Part shown: positions 33,786 through 46,413 of the stretch, one piece after another
Layout: every line of letters starts with the position of its first letter
Numbering within the stretch: the first letter of the stretch is position 1
Origin: Arthrobotrys musiformis
Lineage: Eukaryota; Ascomycota; Orbiliomycetes; Orbiliales; Orbiliaceae
Length of the DNA: 64,000 bases
Assembly: GCA_036971715.1 (NCBI GenBank)
Contig: JAVHJL010000002.1
Location: 652,501 to 716,500, forward strand
Direction: 5' to 3'
Position numbers and translations under genes: made by a program
The notes under the pieces: generated by a model
Told to the model about the DNA's origin: nothing
Databases searched by the model: none
Seen by the model: the letters and a program-made list of their open reading frames with translations, nothing else

Positions 33786-36700
33786 GAGGGGCTGGACTTG
33801 AGTCTGTTTCCTGATCTCGGGGTGCTCGGTAGATTTAATAGGAGTGGCGACCCGGTGAAAGGAATGCTGGCAGATTAAACCACCGGAGATGTCTAGAGAG
33901 AGTACAGCTCCGATTTTGATCACCTGCTTTCCTTTCTTTCATTGTTTGGTTCATTTCATAGTGTAGATAGATATATGGGTATGGCGGGGTGCTCCCTTTT
34001 GGCGCCGTGCTACTTTTTTCTCTTTGTCAATGCGATTCCCACTTTTTTTTTGTCCTCAGTATTCCATTGATAGAAGTTGGAGATTAGATCTGATAAGATA
34101 TGACGTCATAGATCTAGAGATGTGTAGAACCTGGACACAATAGATGGAATGTTCCAATTTGACAGTGGGGTGGTTCTGGAAAGTAATGATTGATTCCATT
34201 TCCTTCTCTGTTAGCTTCTTGGTGTTTATATTGAGGGGAGGTTCTGTGGGGTTCTGGGGGGCCTCCTGGGGTATATAAAGACCCCTCTCCCCCCATGGCT
34301 GTGACTTTTCTTCTTTCCCTTTACACTTCACTGCCTCAACTTACTTATTATGACTCCACATATACTGCATGGTTCCGCCTATGGGGGTTCATGCAACACT
34401 CTATATATAAGACTTACTTTAACTTCACTGGAACCTCTATCTCATCTACAGATTTGATATACGGAAAATATGCTTACCTATCACCCTACCTTCCTTGAGA
34501 AGGTCTATACATGGCCAACGTGGCATTAACTACGCCGGCCTCACGGGCATATGCTATATATAATGCGACTTTACCAAGAATATTGGAATATACACATGTC
34601 ACCGAGATTGCTAGAATACGTCCTTCGAATGGAGCAGAGTGGGCGGTCTGCTGATGGTATGTTCTCCGTGGGCTTGTATGTTATTGGGATATGTGGTATG
34701 CTTATTGATTCGGATCAGTCTCTGTAGTATTTATATATCATCACCCGATTGCACGAAGGCAGACACAGCAATGAATACAAAGCCGCTGCCGACGACTCTG
34801 GGTCCCAATGCATGGAGCGGTACCGAAGTGCGCTTAACCGCCCCGAAGATATCCAAAAGCCTATTTGGGGAAGGTCAGCACAATGGAAGAGGCCTTACAT
34901 GCATCCCGGCTCGGTTTCTGCGATAATTCTGGGGTTCTGTTGGCTTTTTGTTTATGTCTGACAGGGGAGGCTAAAGGCTTCGGCGATATGGCTTGCGCTT
35001 TTTACTTTACTATGATATCGGGTGTTATTTGGGGTTGGGACCGATGGGTGGTACCACTGCTATGGAGGTGGTAAGAAGGTTGGGTATGTAGTTCCACTCC
35101 CTTTGATATGGTTTGGTGGAAGCTAACTTGGAGGGGTAGATCTTCTCAATAAGAAGTAGGATAATCTGCTATATAGACCTCCTATGAGAATCACCGACTC
35201 CTTATGTTTGAGAACAGTCTAATGTCCTCACGGAGGGCGAGCCGGTGGGTGAAGACGTTTATATTATACTTTTAACGGATACGGGGTTTAGCCATGATGC
35301 GTGGGGCGTATTCAAGATGAGATATGATCAGAAATATGGACGACTGGAGGTATATATAATTCCAGTAGCAACTACCGAACTGGATGAGCCGTCAAGTACC
35401 TCGCATGCTGAGCTAACGAACGTCCAACATCGGTGGACTTCATGGTGGGGGACTACAATACAATCAACGACATTGTCGAAATGCATTTAGATGCAAGATA
35501 CAGGGACAACCAGCACATGTGCAGATTTGTCTTTACTCACGGGAGCTGACAGCCAAAGGCGAGTACTCCTACGGGCCGAGGACTTATAAAGAGGCCCCCT
35601 TACGACCCTGGCGAGTCCGAAGACAGATCACACGGAATGAACAGGAGAACGTCTCCGATGTAACGTCTAATTTAACCCCCGACGAGCCCCCTCGCGAGGT
35701 TTAGAGGAATATACTCATGAAGATATAGAAGGGAAACATCCCGATAACACACCATCAACCATATGTCCATTTAACTCCGCAAACATTTTGAGAAATGGTT
35801 ATTGGCATTACCGAGTTTATATAATAAGGATCGGAAGGTGACTTGAAAGCACCCCATCCGGACCAAGCTAATGACTTTTTGTCCCGCTCGAAGATAGGCG
35901 CAAAGGCATGCTGTGATATTGCCTTTGACGAAGACGATGCGTGGTCACATTTTCATGATGTGGGGAGTATGTTCACGGCAATGTCAGAATATAAAGGTCA
36001 TGGGATCCTGTTCGTGAGGACTAGGGATGGTGTCATGATAGGAATACGAACGGTCAAGCCCCCAAAAGAAATGGATTGGGGTGGTAACGTTGGATATATA
36101 ATACACGATATATATAAAGTACTTTCGAATACGAGGACGACAAATGTTACACCGCGTGATGGCACCGGAGAGGCACGATCGTTTTATGGTATATACAGAA
36201 CCGGGAGCCCGCGGTGATAAACGGACAATTCCCTGGTCATATGTGGAAGTTGGCTTGCTCGGTGGGATTGGAATCCAGATATGACGTCGTTCTCTTTTTG
36301 GAAAACGTCACAAGAATAATGGAAGAGATCACGATCCCAATTCACAAGTCCGTGGGGTATTGGGGTAACAACAGTTATAAGGAGGAGAATATGAAGGAGA
36401 ACCCATCAGCACCCAGGCCGTGACTACAAAAAACTGGGTGCGTCATGTTTTTCGCGGAACCTAAGACTTGTATGGTAGAACCAAAGCGGTCTCTTGGGCT
36501 TTCATGGGGTCTCCGGAGCTGGATCGACCGCGGTCGATGTGGCTGCTCGAATCTGGTTCGGGTCTTCCTTCTATAGGGGTTATACTGATAATATATAAAT
36601 ATATAAATATATCTACAGCAAGCAGTTTTCAGATTCCATACACATGTGGTTGGAATCCATGATTTTATATCGTTTTGAAACGGAGGGCGATATGTCCTAC

Positions 36701-39700
36701 CTCGAACCGAGCTTTGTCTTCTCACATGGTACTTGCGAGATTATATATATATTCACTCCCGCTTCTTCCCGAAAACATGAGAGGATGCAGCGTGCGCTTT
36801 TCGGATTCTTATGTTCATGTGCTATTAGAAGCATACGCAAGCGAGATGGTGGGCACAGGGAGAAGCTGGTGCGATGGAGACGCCGATATTATACTAAGCC
36901 TCTGGCCAGATCCTGACGAGTTTCATGGATTCATCGGTATATTTATCAATCTGCACAGTTGGCTGGAAATATGACAGTAGTGTTATATATTTACCAGCCT
37001 GACTTCGGGAACCAGGCAAATTTTCATGGCAGGATATATAAAGACGCCTGCCCCTAGGTGTAACATAAGGAATAGCCAGATTATATTCTATATTTTACGC
37101 CCCATATTCAACAAGAACGGGCCGCGGGGCACATTCTATGAAATACAGGAGTGTGGGGATTGATTGCCCTTTAAATTCGAGGATACAAAATGACTACCAA
37201 TATAGACCGACGAGGCTGGACAGCTCTCAGATGTTCGAGTGGTATATACAGTTGTTACTTCGCTTGATACACCGCATTGGTGATTTGTGAGGTTACCTCG
37301 GGAGGACCTAAAATTCCCAATTTAGGACCGCGGGGTAAAGAGAAATGGTTCCTACTTGCAAATTAAGATCATACGGGTGGGATTTTATATAGAAGGAAAT
37401 CCGAGGGTGCGAAGTTGAGGGGAGATGAACAGCATCAACATCTTTCGTCATATGCAGGCGAGATGTATTAAAATTCTTGGAGGGGGTGCTGTGAAAAAGA
37501 GGTGGTATAACAGCTTCCGATATGAGCACAGTGATTAGAAGTTTCCATGCCGCGACTTACCGCTACGATTGATCCGGGTTCTAGCCATAAAGACTTAATT
37601 ATAAGGAATATATATTACTAGACGGAAGTACGATAAACTATATATATATCCATTATACAATCGTGGCTGCTCGACCTGATTTTGATGGTGGGGGCAATAT
37701 TAGTATACGAATATATATATTCATATGGACAAAAAGACGACACAAGATTCCGATGCATGAAGGATTTAAGGATCCCCAGATATGTTGCTGGTATACCTTT
37801 CCGGTGATATATCAGGCTTATGAGAATTTGAGTATTCCTCCCATATATATCTTGTAGCCTTAGCGCACAGGGCCATGGTCGCCTGTGTTAGAGGACCTTC
37901 ACGACCTTCATGGGCGGGTTTCAAAGTTACGGCGCCAAAGATTCATGATTTACTTAGGGGGGCTGTACAGCTTCTATACTCGTCCACCGCGATGTCGAGG
38001 ACGTTGCCTATGTTTTCTCCTATACGACGGCCTTATGAAGAAGATCAGAGCAGCCTCGGTATCCAGCCATGTGGCTGGCTCACTTCTCTTCAAATCATCA
38101 TGCTTCAAAAAGAGTATACCCAACTCATGGCTACTCGGTTTGGTTATATATATAGACACGCAACATGGCGGGAGGAAAGCGATGGTATAAGAAGTCAGGC
38201 AACGAATTCGCGATGATCACTTATATGGCCTTTATATGATGGGAAGCTACCAAGATGTCATGTTGCGCTAGCGGGTGACGAATCTTTATAACTTCTCTCT
38301 GCTGGAATCTTCAGAGCGTGTTATATACTTTTCCTGAAATGCTAGAGCAGATTTGAATGAGAGTTAGCTGCGATCTTAGTTCTCATCGAGGTATGTCATA
38401 TAATGCCCGTGGTATATATAACAGAAGCTTTGGCGGTTCCTTTGCAAACTTAAACCACGGCTTTCTTAGAAATATGGTTTTAGGGACAAAAACCGTTCAC
38501 TGCTCCTTATGAAGCATCAAGTCTTCGAAATATTTTAGAGCGGGCTCAATATTTTGGATTATTTATATAATTTCGATCCAACAGCACCGACTCGGACTTC
38601 ATGAAGCATATTCTAAAGTTTCCAGGGACAAGAATCCACGTATGTGTCCACGGGATTAGTTTCGCTCAAATCTTGGCCAGGGTGTCAAGAGAAATCTCAG
38701 GCCCTGATGTATCCACCCACTTCACGGCAGAACCACTCTTCTGATACGATCAGAGTATGATCAGGGTTAAATTTTATATAGGAATACTCCCGCGGATGGA
38801 GACAGCAAGGGACATGCATGCATCCTCGAACGCCGGTGCGGAGCTACGCGAACGAATAGTAAATGCGGAATGATACCGGCCGTCGACCACCCTTTGCACT
38901 GTCAGATATGGGTGGAAGGCGTGGTATGTTCCCATTATACACACTACTCCCTAGCCTGATGAAAACTTTTAGACATCATCAAGAGAAAACTAGGCAATAA
39001 GGGTAAACCGCAAAGCTGCTGGGCGCGGGAGGGCCGTATTGGGCATTTATTCTGTATTCATACCCGCCTTTTAGGAAGTCACGATTAACTTCAAACGAAT
39101 ATGGTCATATTATATATTTATATATATACGAATATCCCTTGCCTCGAACCAGAGCGGAATACTCCATGAAATGGTGGCTACTGATCTTTCCGGAGGGTTA
39201 TATATTTCAACTCCAACCTCAAGAGTGTATGGAGTGAATTTTCTACTATTAAATATATATGTATATTTTGCCTAGTCGAAGGCGAGACTTGAATTATAAT
39301 TTTGTGGAGAGTCCCGGGATCTCATTATATGTGCGATAGAACGTATCCATCTATAGAAGATTGTACCAGGGTATGTCCAAGGAATGGGGATTCCGTATAC
39401 GTATACATACCCGGATACCTTAATTATAAGGGTGCCCGGAAGAAATTACTGGGACTAATTGTGAAGTGGTCTTCTATATATTTAATTAAAATAGAAAGGT
39501 GGTATTTGGCAGTGGCCTAATTATTACTGGAAATGTCGACAGCCTATGCACATATTAATTAGCTTTGCCTCCTGCAACTAAGGCTAGACATTTTCAAACG
39601 CACACGAGATATGAAATCCTCGTATAGATACTACCTACCATGAAATATATATTAATAAAGACGTTAGACAGCTGCAACCAGAAAAGGAAATAAATGTCCA

Positions 39701-42700
39701 CTATAGGAGCCGGGGAGGTTGGAATCCCTGTGAGGAACCATCAAGACACCGTTAAAAAAATGGAGGCGTCAGCGAAGTTATTGATATAGTCTAGATGGCG
39801 ATTCGAACTATGTGGTGTCCTCCGGTTTCACCTCAGTCTATGGAGTCCCAACGCTGGAAAATGAGATCTAGTATGATGGTTTCGAGGTGTAGAAGGAAAG
39901 ATATTAAAGTCTATATCATGGACTTTCAGCTATTACAGCCCAGTAAGGCAGAATCGATGCGCGAAGCAGGGACTCGATGGATACCAATGCGATTGCTATC
40001 GATACTACTGACTTTGGATTTATGAATAAACGATTATTCTTTGGTTCTGAGCTGGGGTTGAAACACGATCACGAAGTTCAACTATGAGATATGAGTCAGC
40101 ATACCGAGAAACAAGATTAAAGCAATGGATAGCTAGTGGGGAAAATCCACTATACAAATATATAGAAGGATGCAGCCATTTATAAGCTGGGTCCTAAATT
40201 CCGTCAGCGACAAGCCATATGATCTTTGAAGATACATAACATAAATATTCGGATCTACTGGTCACTTTGCAGTCTGTGTATAAGAACAGATCTCACAAAA
40301 TCAGGCAACAAAGTCGCTGTCTCAATAACCTTGTCTCCATACCACTGAAACGAAACTCCCAACAAAGCCAAAAGGATATGGAGAACTCGAAATAGCGCAC
40401 ACCGTCAGCAGCGCCTTTTAATGGATTCTATATTGGAACCAGTGTGTCCGAGCATATATGATGTATTGAAATCGACACGAGCATAAACTTTTTAAAATGA
40501 GGACCCGATATTAACCACATTTCAGAATTGAATGACTCAAGTAGGATGACAAAACCAGGCGTCTGAAGAAGCAATCGCAGCGACCGATGGAGTGGGTTAC
40601 AGGGTCTTGCAATCCCAAAATTGCTAAAGGGTGTGGCTGTTCATGAGCCTAGGGGACGAGATCAATATGATGGAATATCGCCCAAGAATGTTCGATTATA
40701 TATACACCACCGCCTAGAATCGGTAATTATCCCTTTGATAGTACCTAAGGCCGGTAAGATAAAACAGCGCTGCGAAAATATGTGCACTATTTGCCATGGA
40801 GCGGACGAGCTAGCAAGCGATATACAAAATTGCACAATATGAATACCCGGGCTGGCGGTACTTCGCTAATTGCACCTTATTGACCCCACAGTCATGTATC
40901 GATCAACCCAGGTCCCAGATTTCGTCTCGCTCCTGGAAATTAGTTTGAGGGTCACATTGTATAAAATATTATCTACGTTGGACGCCCTATGGTATGACAC
41001 GGATAATGATGAATTATGCCTTATACGTATATATACCTTGAAAACATATAAGGAAGTTATTGCAGGCCTAATTTTTCTCGCATACCAGGCTCGGTTGCAT
41101 GAGCATTATAGATACAGCTCTGGATTGGATGGCGTTCCCTTCCGATAGCTAGTACCAGTAGGTATATAAATTAAGATATTGATGAACCTGAAGGTATGAT
41201 CAAAAAGATTATTCCTCCGAATTGGCCACTGCGGCAAATTATATTCACTAAACAACTAATTCCTGAGATGGCTGACATGGGAAGGAAAGATTGGAAGATG
41301 ATTAGTCGAACGATGATGAAACTATAGCTTATCTGTGCTTCCTCCCGCCATGGGCAAGGTATAGCAAATGAAGGGATATGAAAAAGCGCTACGACTGAAA
41401 AGAGGCTAAAATAATATAAATGGGACGAATATATGAGATTTTGGAGAGCTCCATATATAAATGATCCACCCTCAGCACCAAGGCACAGGTCTCAGTATAT
41501 ACTGATACGCAATCAAAGAGAAGAAACTTATGACTGAAAAGGTGAAATGAGTGGTCGCGAGTAGCCCCGGAGGACACTTGCAACGGCTAGGAACACCCAG
41601 CAACCAGTGACGTCCACCGCGAGACCTGCAGTGATGTCCCACCATTTCTTCAATTTCGAATTTCAACATGTTCGCGGTTTCCTATTATATTGGCTAATAT
41701 TACTGCAGAAGATAGAATTAGGACAGTCCTTATCAGGAGGGTCCACTCATTTCACTATGTATATGGGAAGCCGGCGGCCTTAGCTATGGCGGTTTATCAG
41801 ACCGAGCCGGATACTGAAGACGATGAAGTCGGAGAAGATGAGGTGGGACAGGGAAGACTTACAATGTCGGTATAATACTAACCTTTTTTTATTAAATTTC
41901 TCTGTACAAAACGGCCAAGATCAAGAGCACAAAAGGGGGAACTATATTCGTGGAAGCAACAGAGCCTGACATGACATATAGACGATTTTGAAGAATGATG
42001 CCTATAGACGTATGGTAATAACTATAAACCCGTGGAGTACCACATGCGAAAAATCACTCGATCATGGAGTGGATTTTCCTCTAACACCCGGCCAACACCC
42101 ATGGCGCAATATATATATAGCTATTGATAGAAGCTACTTCTAGCTTGACGCTATAACTAAGAAATAACAATCGAAATACTGCATCAATATGATCTCAGTA
42201 TACAGAGAAGCAGAGGACATTATATTATTAGTAACTCAGACGCCCAATATATCTAAAGTCTGGATCTCTCAAATTGGCACTAAGAACGCAGAAGACAACA
42301 TGATCAATATATATTCGCGGGTAACCTGCTAGAATGGAAGCTATGATTGAACACGAGATGAAAAAATTAAAAACGCACTACCATATAGAACTACAAGTTA
42401 GATTGGGAATTTGGCGATAGCACGCCTTTTCCATGTATTCGCCGGATCTATGATATAATGCCAGCCATACGGCTACTAGAATAGAGTATATTGGTTGTTG
42501 ACTGGAAGGTATATGAAGCCAATAGATCAAGTTTCGAATCCTTAATTGGCGATCCCGCGAAACGCAGTACATGACTAGATAGGGCACTGGAGAATCAAGG
42601 GGTTATTTCATTAGAAGTCGATATATCGATCGCAAATTTAGTACTTCAAGCTTCAATTAAACGGCCAATTAGTTGAGAATTCCGAAGAGAGCGGATTTCT

Positions 42701-45700
42701 GATTATGTTAGATCAATGAGCTCTTCGATCGAGGAGAGACATGTCGGCACCTGTGCTCCCGGCACCTACCTTTGACACAGCCCCAATTTCTGACCGGCGA
42801 AGCAATTAAAAAGACTTATGTCGACTATAGCTATGGAGTATGCTATAAAATCGTGGGAACGCCAAGCGAGAGAAAGGTCTCCTTAAAGTGGGCGGCCAAG
42901 CAGAATATACATATATATCCTATTCAACCTGAGCCCGCTTATCAGAAGAAGTACCGATCCATCGTCTGTATACAGGTTACGCAATTCGGTAATTGATGAC
43001 CGGTTCGAAATATACCCCGCCTCAAAACCCGAAACTGGCCATGGTTTTCTCTTTTATAATTTCCAATACTGAGGTTTTGAAATCTTTGCTATCTATACAA
43101 ATACATACTGCATCGATAAAACAATATTGGTGAGAATTTACTAAGAAGGTTTTGCATCTACTAGATATATAGATAACAACTAAACCGGCTTCATGAACAC
43201 CACGGCTATTCCAGCGTCATACAGGCCATCAATGCATCAAAGGAACATCAATCTCACAGAGGCTGAGGCAGTGAAGTTGCACGATGAGCCCCCCTACGTA
43301 CTTAGACTCTTTTAATATCGACGTCAATAATATTCTGCATTGGCGTCGGCTTGACTGAGATCGACCTTAACTATCGAAGTCATTTACATGTACCTACGTG
43401 TATTATCTCTTGATCTAAGACCACGTTGAGGAACCCGGTTTCTGCATATATATATATTTCTCAACCCACCTGCCCCTTTTTAATGAGCACGATTCCTGAA
43501 AGCAGAGATCTAAGAAAGAGAGCTTTACAAATATGGGCAGCTGGCTGTAAACTGAGTTGGGGATATATAACTTACGACCCCCGGAATGCTAAGTCACTAG
43601 AAAAAGTCCCAAGAGGAGCCTCTCCAGACCCGGAGCGCCCATGTGCGCTTACTTTGAAGCCTCTAGGCCATGAAATATAAACTGACATATTACAACTGAG
43701 AGTAATATCCGGCCATTGACTATATCAAAGTATACACCATGTATTAAAGAGTTCGAACGTGTATTTATCCCGACCCATATATAGTCTCTTACATGAAGTT
43801 ATTTCTACAAGAACCATATCCATGAACAATGGATTGCTAGATATACATATACTTCTCAAGATCTTCGCCATGCTTGAAATTGACATGGACCATAGCCAGC
43901 AAGTGAACGTGTCAGCGCCAACTTCAAGCCGAAGGTTTCATGTATTCTTAAGATATGGACGCGAGGTGACCCCTTGCATCAATTGCAAAGCCGTGACAGG
44001 CAGAACCTGTCGTTTATTGTTTCCGTCGTGGCTATGCGCCTGGTGTATGAAAGAGTCGTTACAGTGTCAATTCTAAAAACGACTCCCATCCTCTTTAACG
44101 GAACATTCACCTTAGCTTTCTTACTGTTGAAGGATAGGTCCGGGATCCATTGGCATGATATTAACATAAATCTTGAGACGATTGCGCCTTGATAGCCTCT
44201 CGAGAATCCTAAGAATTATTTAATATTTCTGGAAAAGCCATTATGTCTGTTATTCTACTTTCATTTCTAGCAATATCACCAAGGACATGCATTCCAGTAT
44301 ATATATATTCTGCAGTGACTGACGAACTGGTACGGCAATTTATCCAAGCGTATATTTGGTACGTTCGTAGGACATATCGCGGTTTTACGATAAACAAGCA
44401 AACGCTTCCAAAAAGCCGAAGGGGTACAATTAAAGGAATATATATTATGATTAAGCTATTAACATTGCCTCAAACCAGACACCGCAACAAATTGCCTATT
44501 ACTAAGTCCTACGTTGGGTCCATGCAATGGATCCTTGGAGTTTAAAAAACCAAGAAAATAGTCACGTGGATAAACTCATATAAACATGCAGTAGTACAGA
44601 CGGCAGGCCCGGATCTTATATTTCTTCGAAGGCACTGTCTTGGACTGATGAGGTGGTAGGATTTAGACCTTCGCAAGCCACTCTATGCAAAACAAAAACC
44701 TTCACCCATAAACATAAAAGGGGCGCAAGACTCTCGGGTGGATCACATGACAGTTATCTTGAGAAGGCTTAGCTATATATACTGAGGATTATATAGGAAA
44801 TCTGGACTGCAAACCTTAATAGCATGAGTGAGGGATACCACAATTCTCTGGTTATGATTTAACACCCGTATACATATATTACCGAAGGGGTACTGGAAAC
44901 ATGAGGCTCAAACTTTCAACCACACGAGATGCATGGCGTAGATAGGTTCGGTCTGTCTAATGCTATACTGTCAATATGTCGTAAATGAAACACTCGATTA
45001 GTTTTGGAAACGTGGTCGAGCTCATATACATATACGCATATATGCACCAGGTAGCATAAGAGCCCTGCATTCAAGTTAGCTTTACGCGGAGTTCATCTAC
45101 ACACCTACTATACTTAAATATTAAGCGGCACGCTGTTGTTAATTATATATAACCTTGTCTCGTAAACCAGACCCGGGAACCCACCAAAAATTATAACCGA
45201 TTTGCAGCGATTCCAGCTCGAATATTTCGCGATATGTTAACATTGAATACGGAATTTTAGAATTTAGATTATCAAGATAGCCAATTGCTATATATATGGC
45301 TGTCAGTCTAGGCAAGAGAACTTAAAGTGGTAAATAATTCAGTCCTAGGTACTAAAGAGCTACAAACCAAGACACATGTGTCTGGGGTCTTGAGGGGCAT
45401 CACAAAAACCACGTGCACTCCAATAACTTTTACTCAGCTTGGAATGCCATTTAATATTGCATATATATAGAGGTACGAGCTAGGGAAAAAAGACAACTCC
45501 CATATAGCACCTAGTTTTAAACATTTCGAAATACATATCCCGGACTTAAACTGGCTCATACACAGACGTCACAAAGGGATGCCGGCTGGGCTTAATTATA
45601 ACCTAATGGTGATCGAGCTGGCGAGCCTCGATGGCAACATAGACACCGTCCCATGGGGTTATATTTGGGAATAAACGTCACCAGGCCAGGACTAAAGCTG

Positions 45701-46413
45701 TAAGCTATAATACATATTTGCAGGAACTCAAAGAGATTTGGCGAAGAACGAGAAGCGGGAGGCATGAAGCGGCAGGAGTAATGTATAGAATTGGGTTGTA
45801 AGGTCGTTGTTCCCTCATTTCTACTATATATATATATATATGCTAATGCTCCGAATGGGATAATTTGCACCAGCTGGGGTCTTATCGTCTTGTAAACGCG
45901 GGCTGGCCGAAGCGGTTGTCCCTGCTTTGATGCTTAAATTATATAAATTGCAACTGCGTGATAATTATAATATTACTTAATGTTGATGGTTAGATCATTC
46001 CCGTTAGTTGCTGGTACCCGGCATGTCACTGTATGTATAGGAGGGATAGAGTGGAAATGTGCAACATGTTGATGAATTAATAAGAACTGTAACCTAAGTC
46101 AAGAGTTGAGAGTCTCTATAATGTGTCTAAATACTAGTAGCGGTAATTTAAAATACTACGTAGTTTCGAGGTGAGAGTAATGTGGCAGAATTATCTAAAG
46201 TGCGTTGAGATAAACTCAAAGTTGCACCGAAGATATCGATGGATCTAAGATGGATTGACGATCTTAACTCGTTAATCTGCGAAATTTTGTCGATCTTCAA
46301 CAATTGGCAATAATTCCCCAATCACTCAGACAACATTCTCAACCTCGATATCAGCAAAGGTATCAAGCTCCCCATCCATTTCTACACCTTCACATCATTT
46401 GGGTGAAGTCAAT
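33786..46413. other. Gene-poor, TA-rich region (12.6 kb) with ORF fragments
   Basis: No intact gene is recognisable. Every few hundred bases or less there is a TATATA-type tract, and short open fragments occur throughout. Frames of at least 60 codons are about twice as common on + as on -. The most coding-like pieces are 34744-34926 (with GPNAWSGTEVRLTAPKI), 35245-35490, 35843-36217 (with DDAWSHFHDVGSMFTAM), 36644-36916 (with LEPSFVFSHGTCE) and 37875-38216 (with RPSWAGFKVTAPKI). Related peptides recur: W(S/A)G...TAPKI at 34813 and 37908, and FVF(T/S)HG(S/T) at 35526 and 36713. I infer decayed, duplicated + strand genes of unknown family. From about 44.6 to 46.3 kb even such fragments become rare. 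No transposase, reverse transcriptase, terminal repeat or RNA gene is seen. Confidence 0.5.
34744..38216 (+). pseudogene. Possible decayed duplicated genes (relics)
   Basis: Fragmentary + strand frames with two recurring peptide motifs (W(S/A)G..V..TAPKI...L..G and FVF(T/S)HG). Stops and frame changes separate the fragments, and TA tracts that could be introns or decay lie between them. I cannot assign a family or build a continuous model. Degenerate protein-coding relics are the simplest reading; chance similarity of short motifs is the alternative. Confidence 0.3.

Noticed and set aside
35245..37000. ADP-ribosyltransferase (enterotoxin-A-like) gene relics, suggested by YIY-type strands and a YRTGS string
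   Set aside because: The ordered motifs of that family are not present; the YIY strings come from TATATA tracts.
33786..46413. Retrotransposon or DNA transposon filling the gene-poor island
   Set aside because: I found no reverse transcriptase, integrase or transposase motif, no long terminal repeats and no target-site duplication, although old fragments cannot be excluded.
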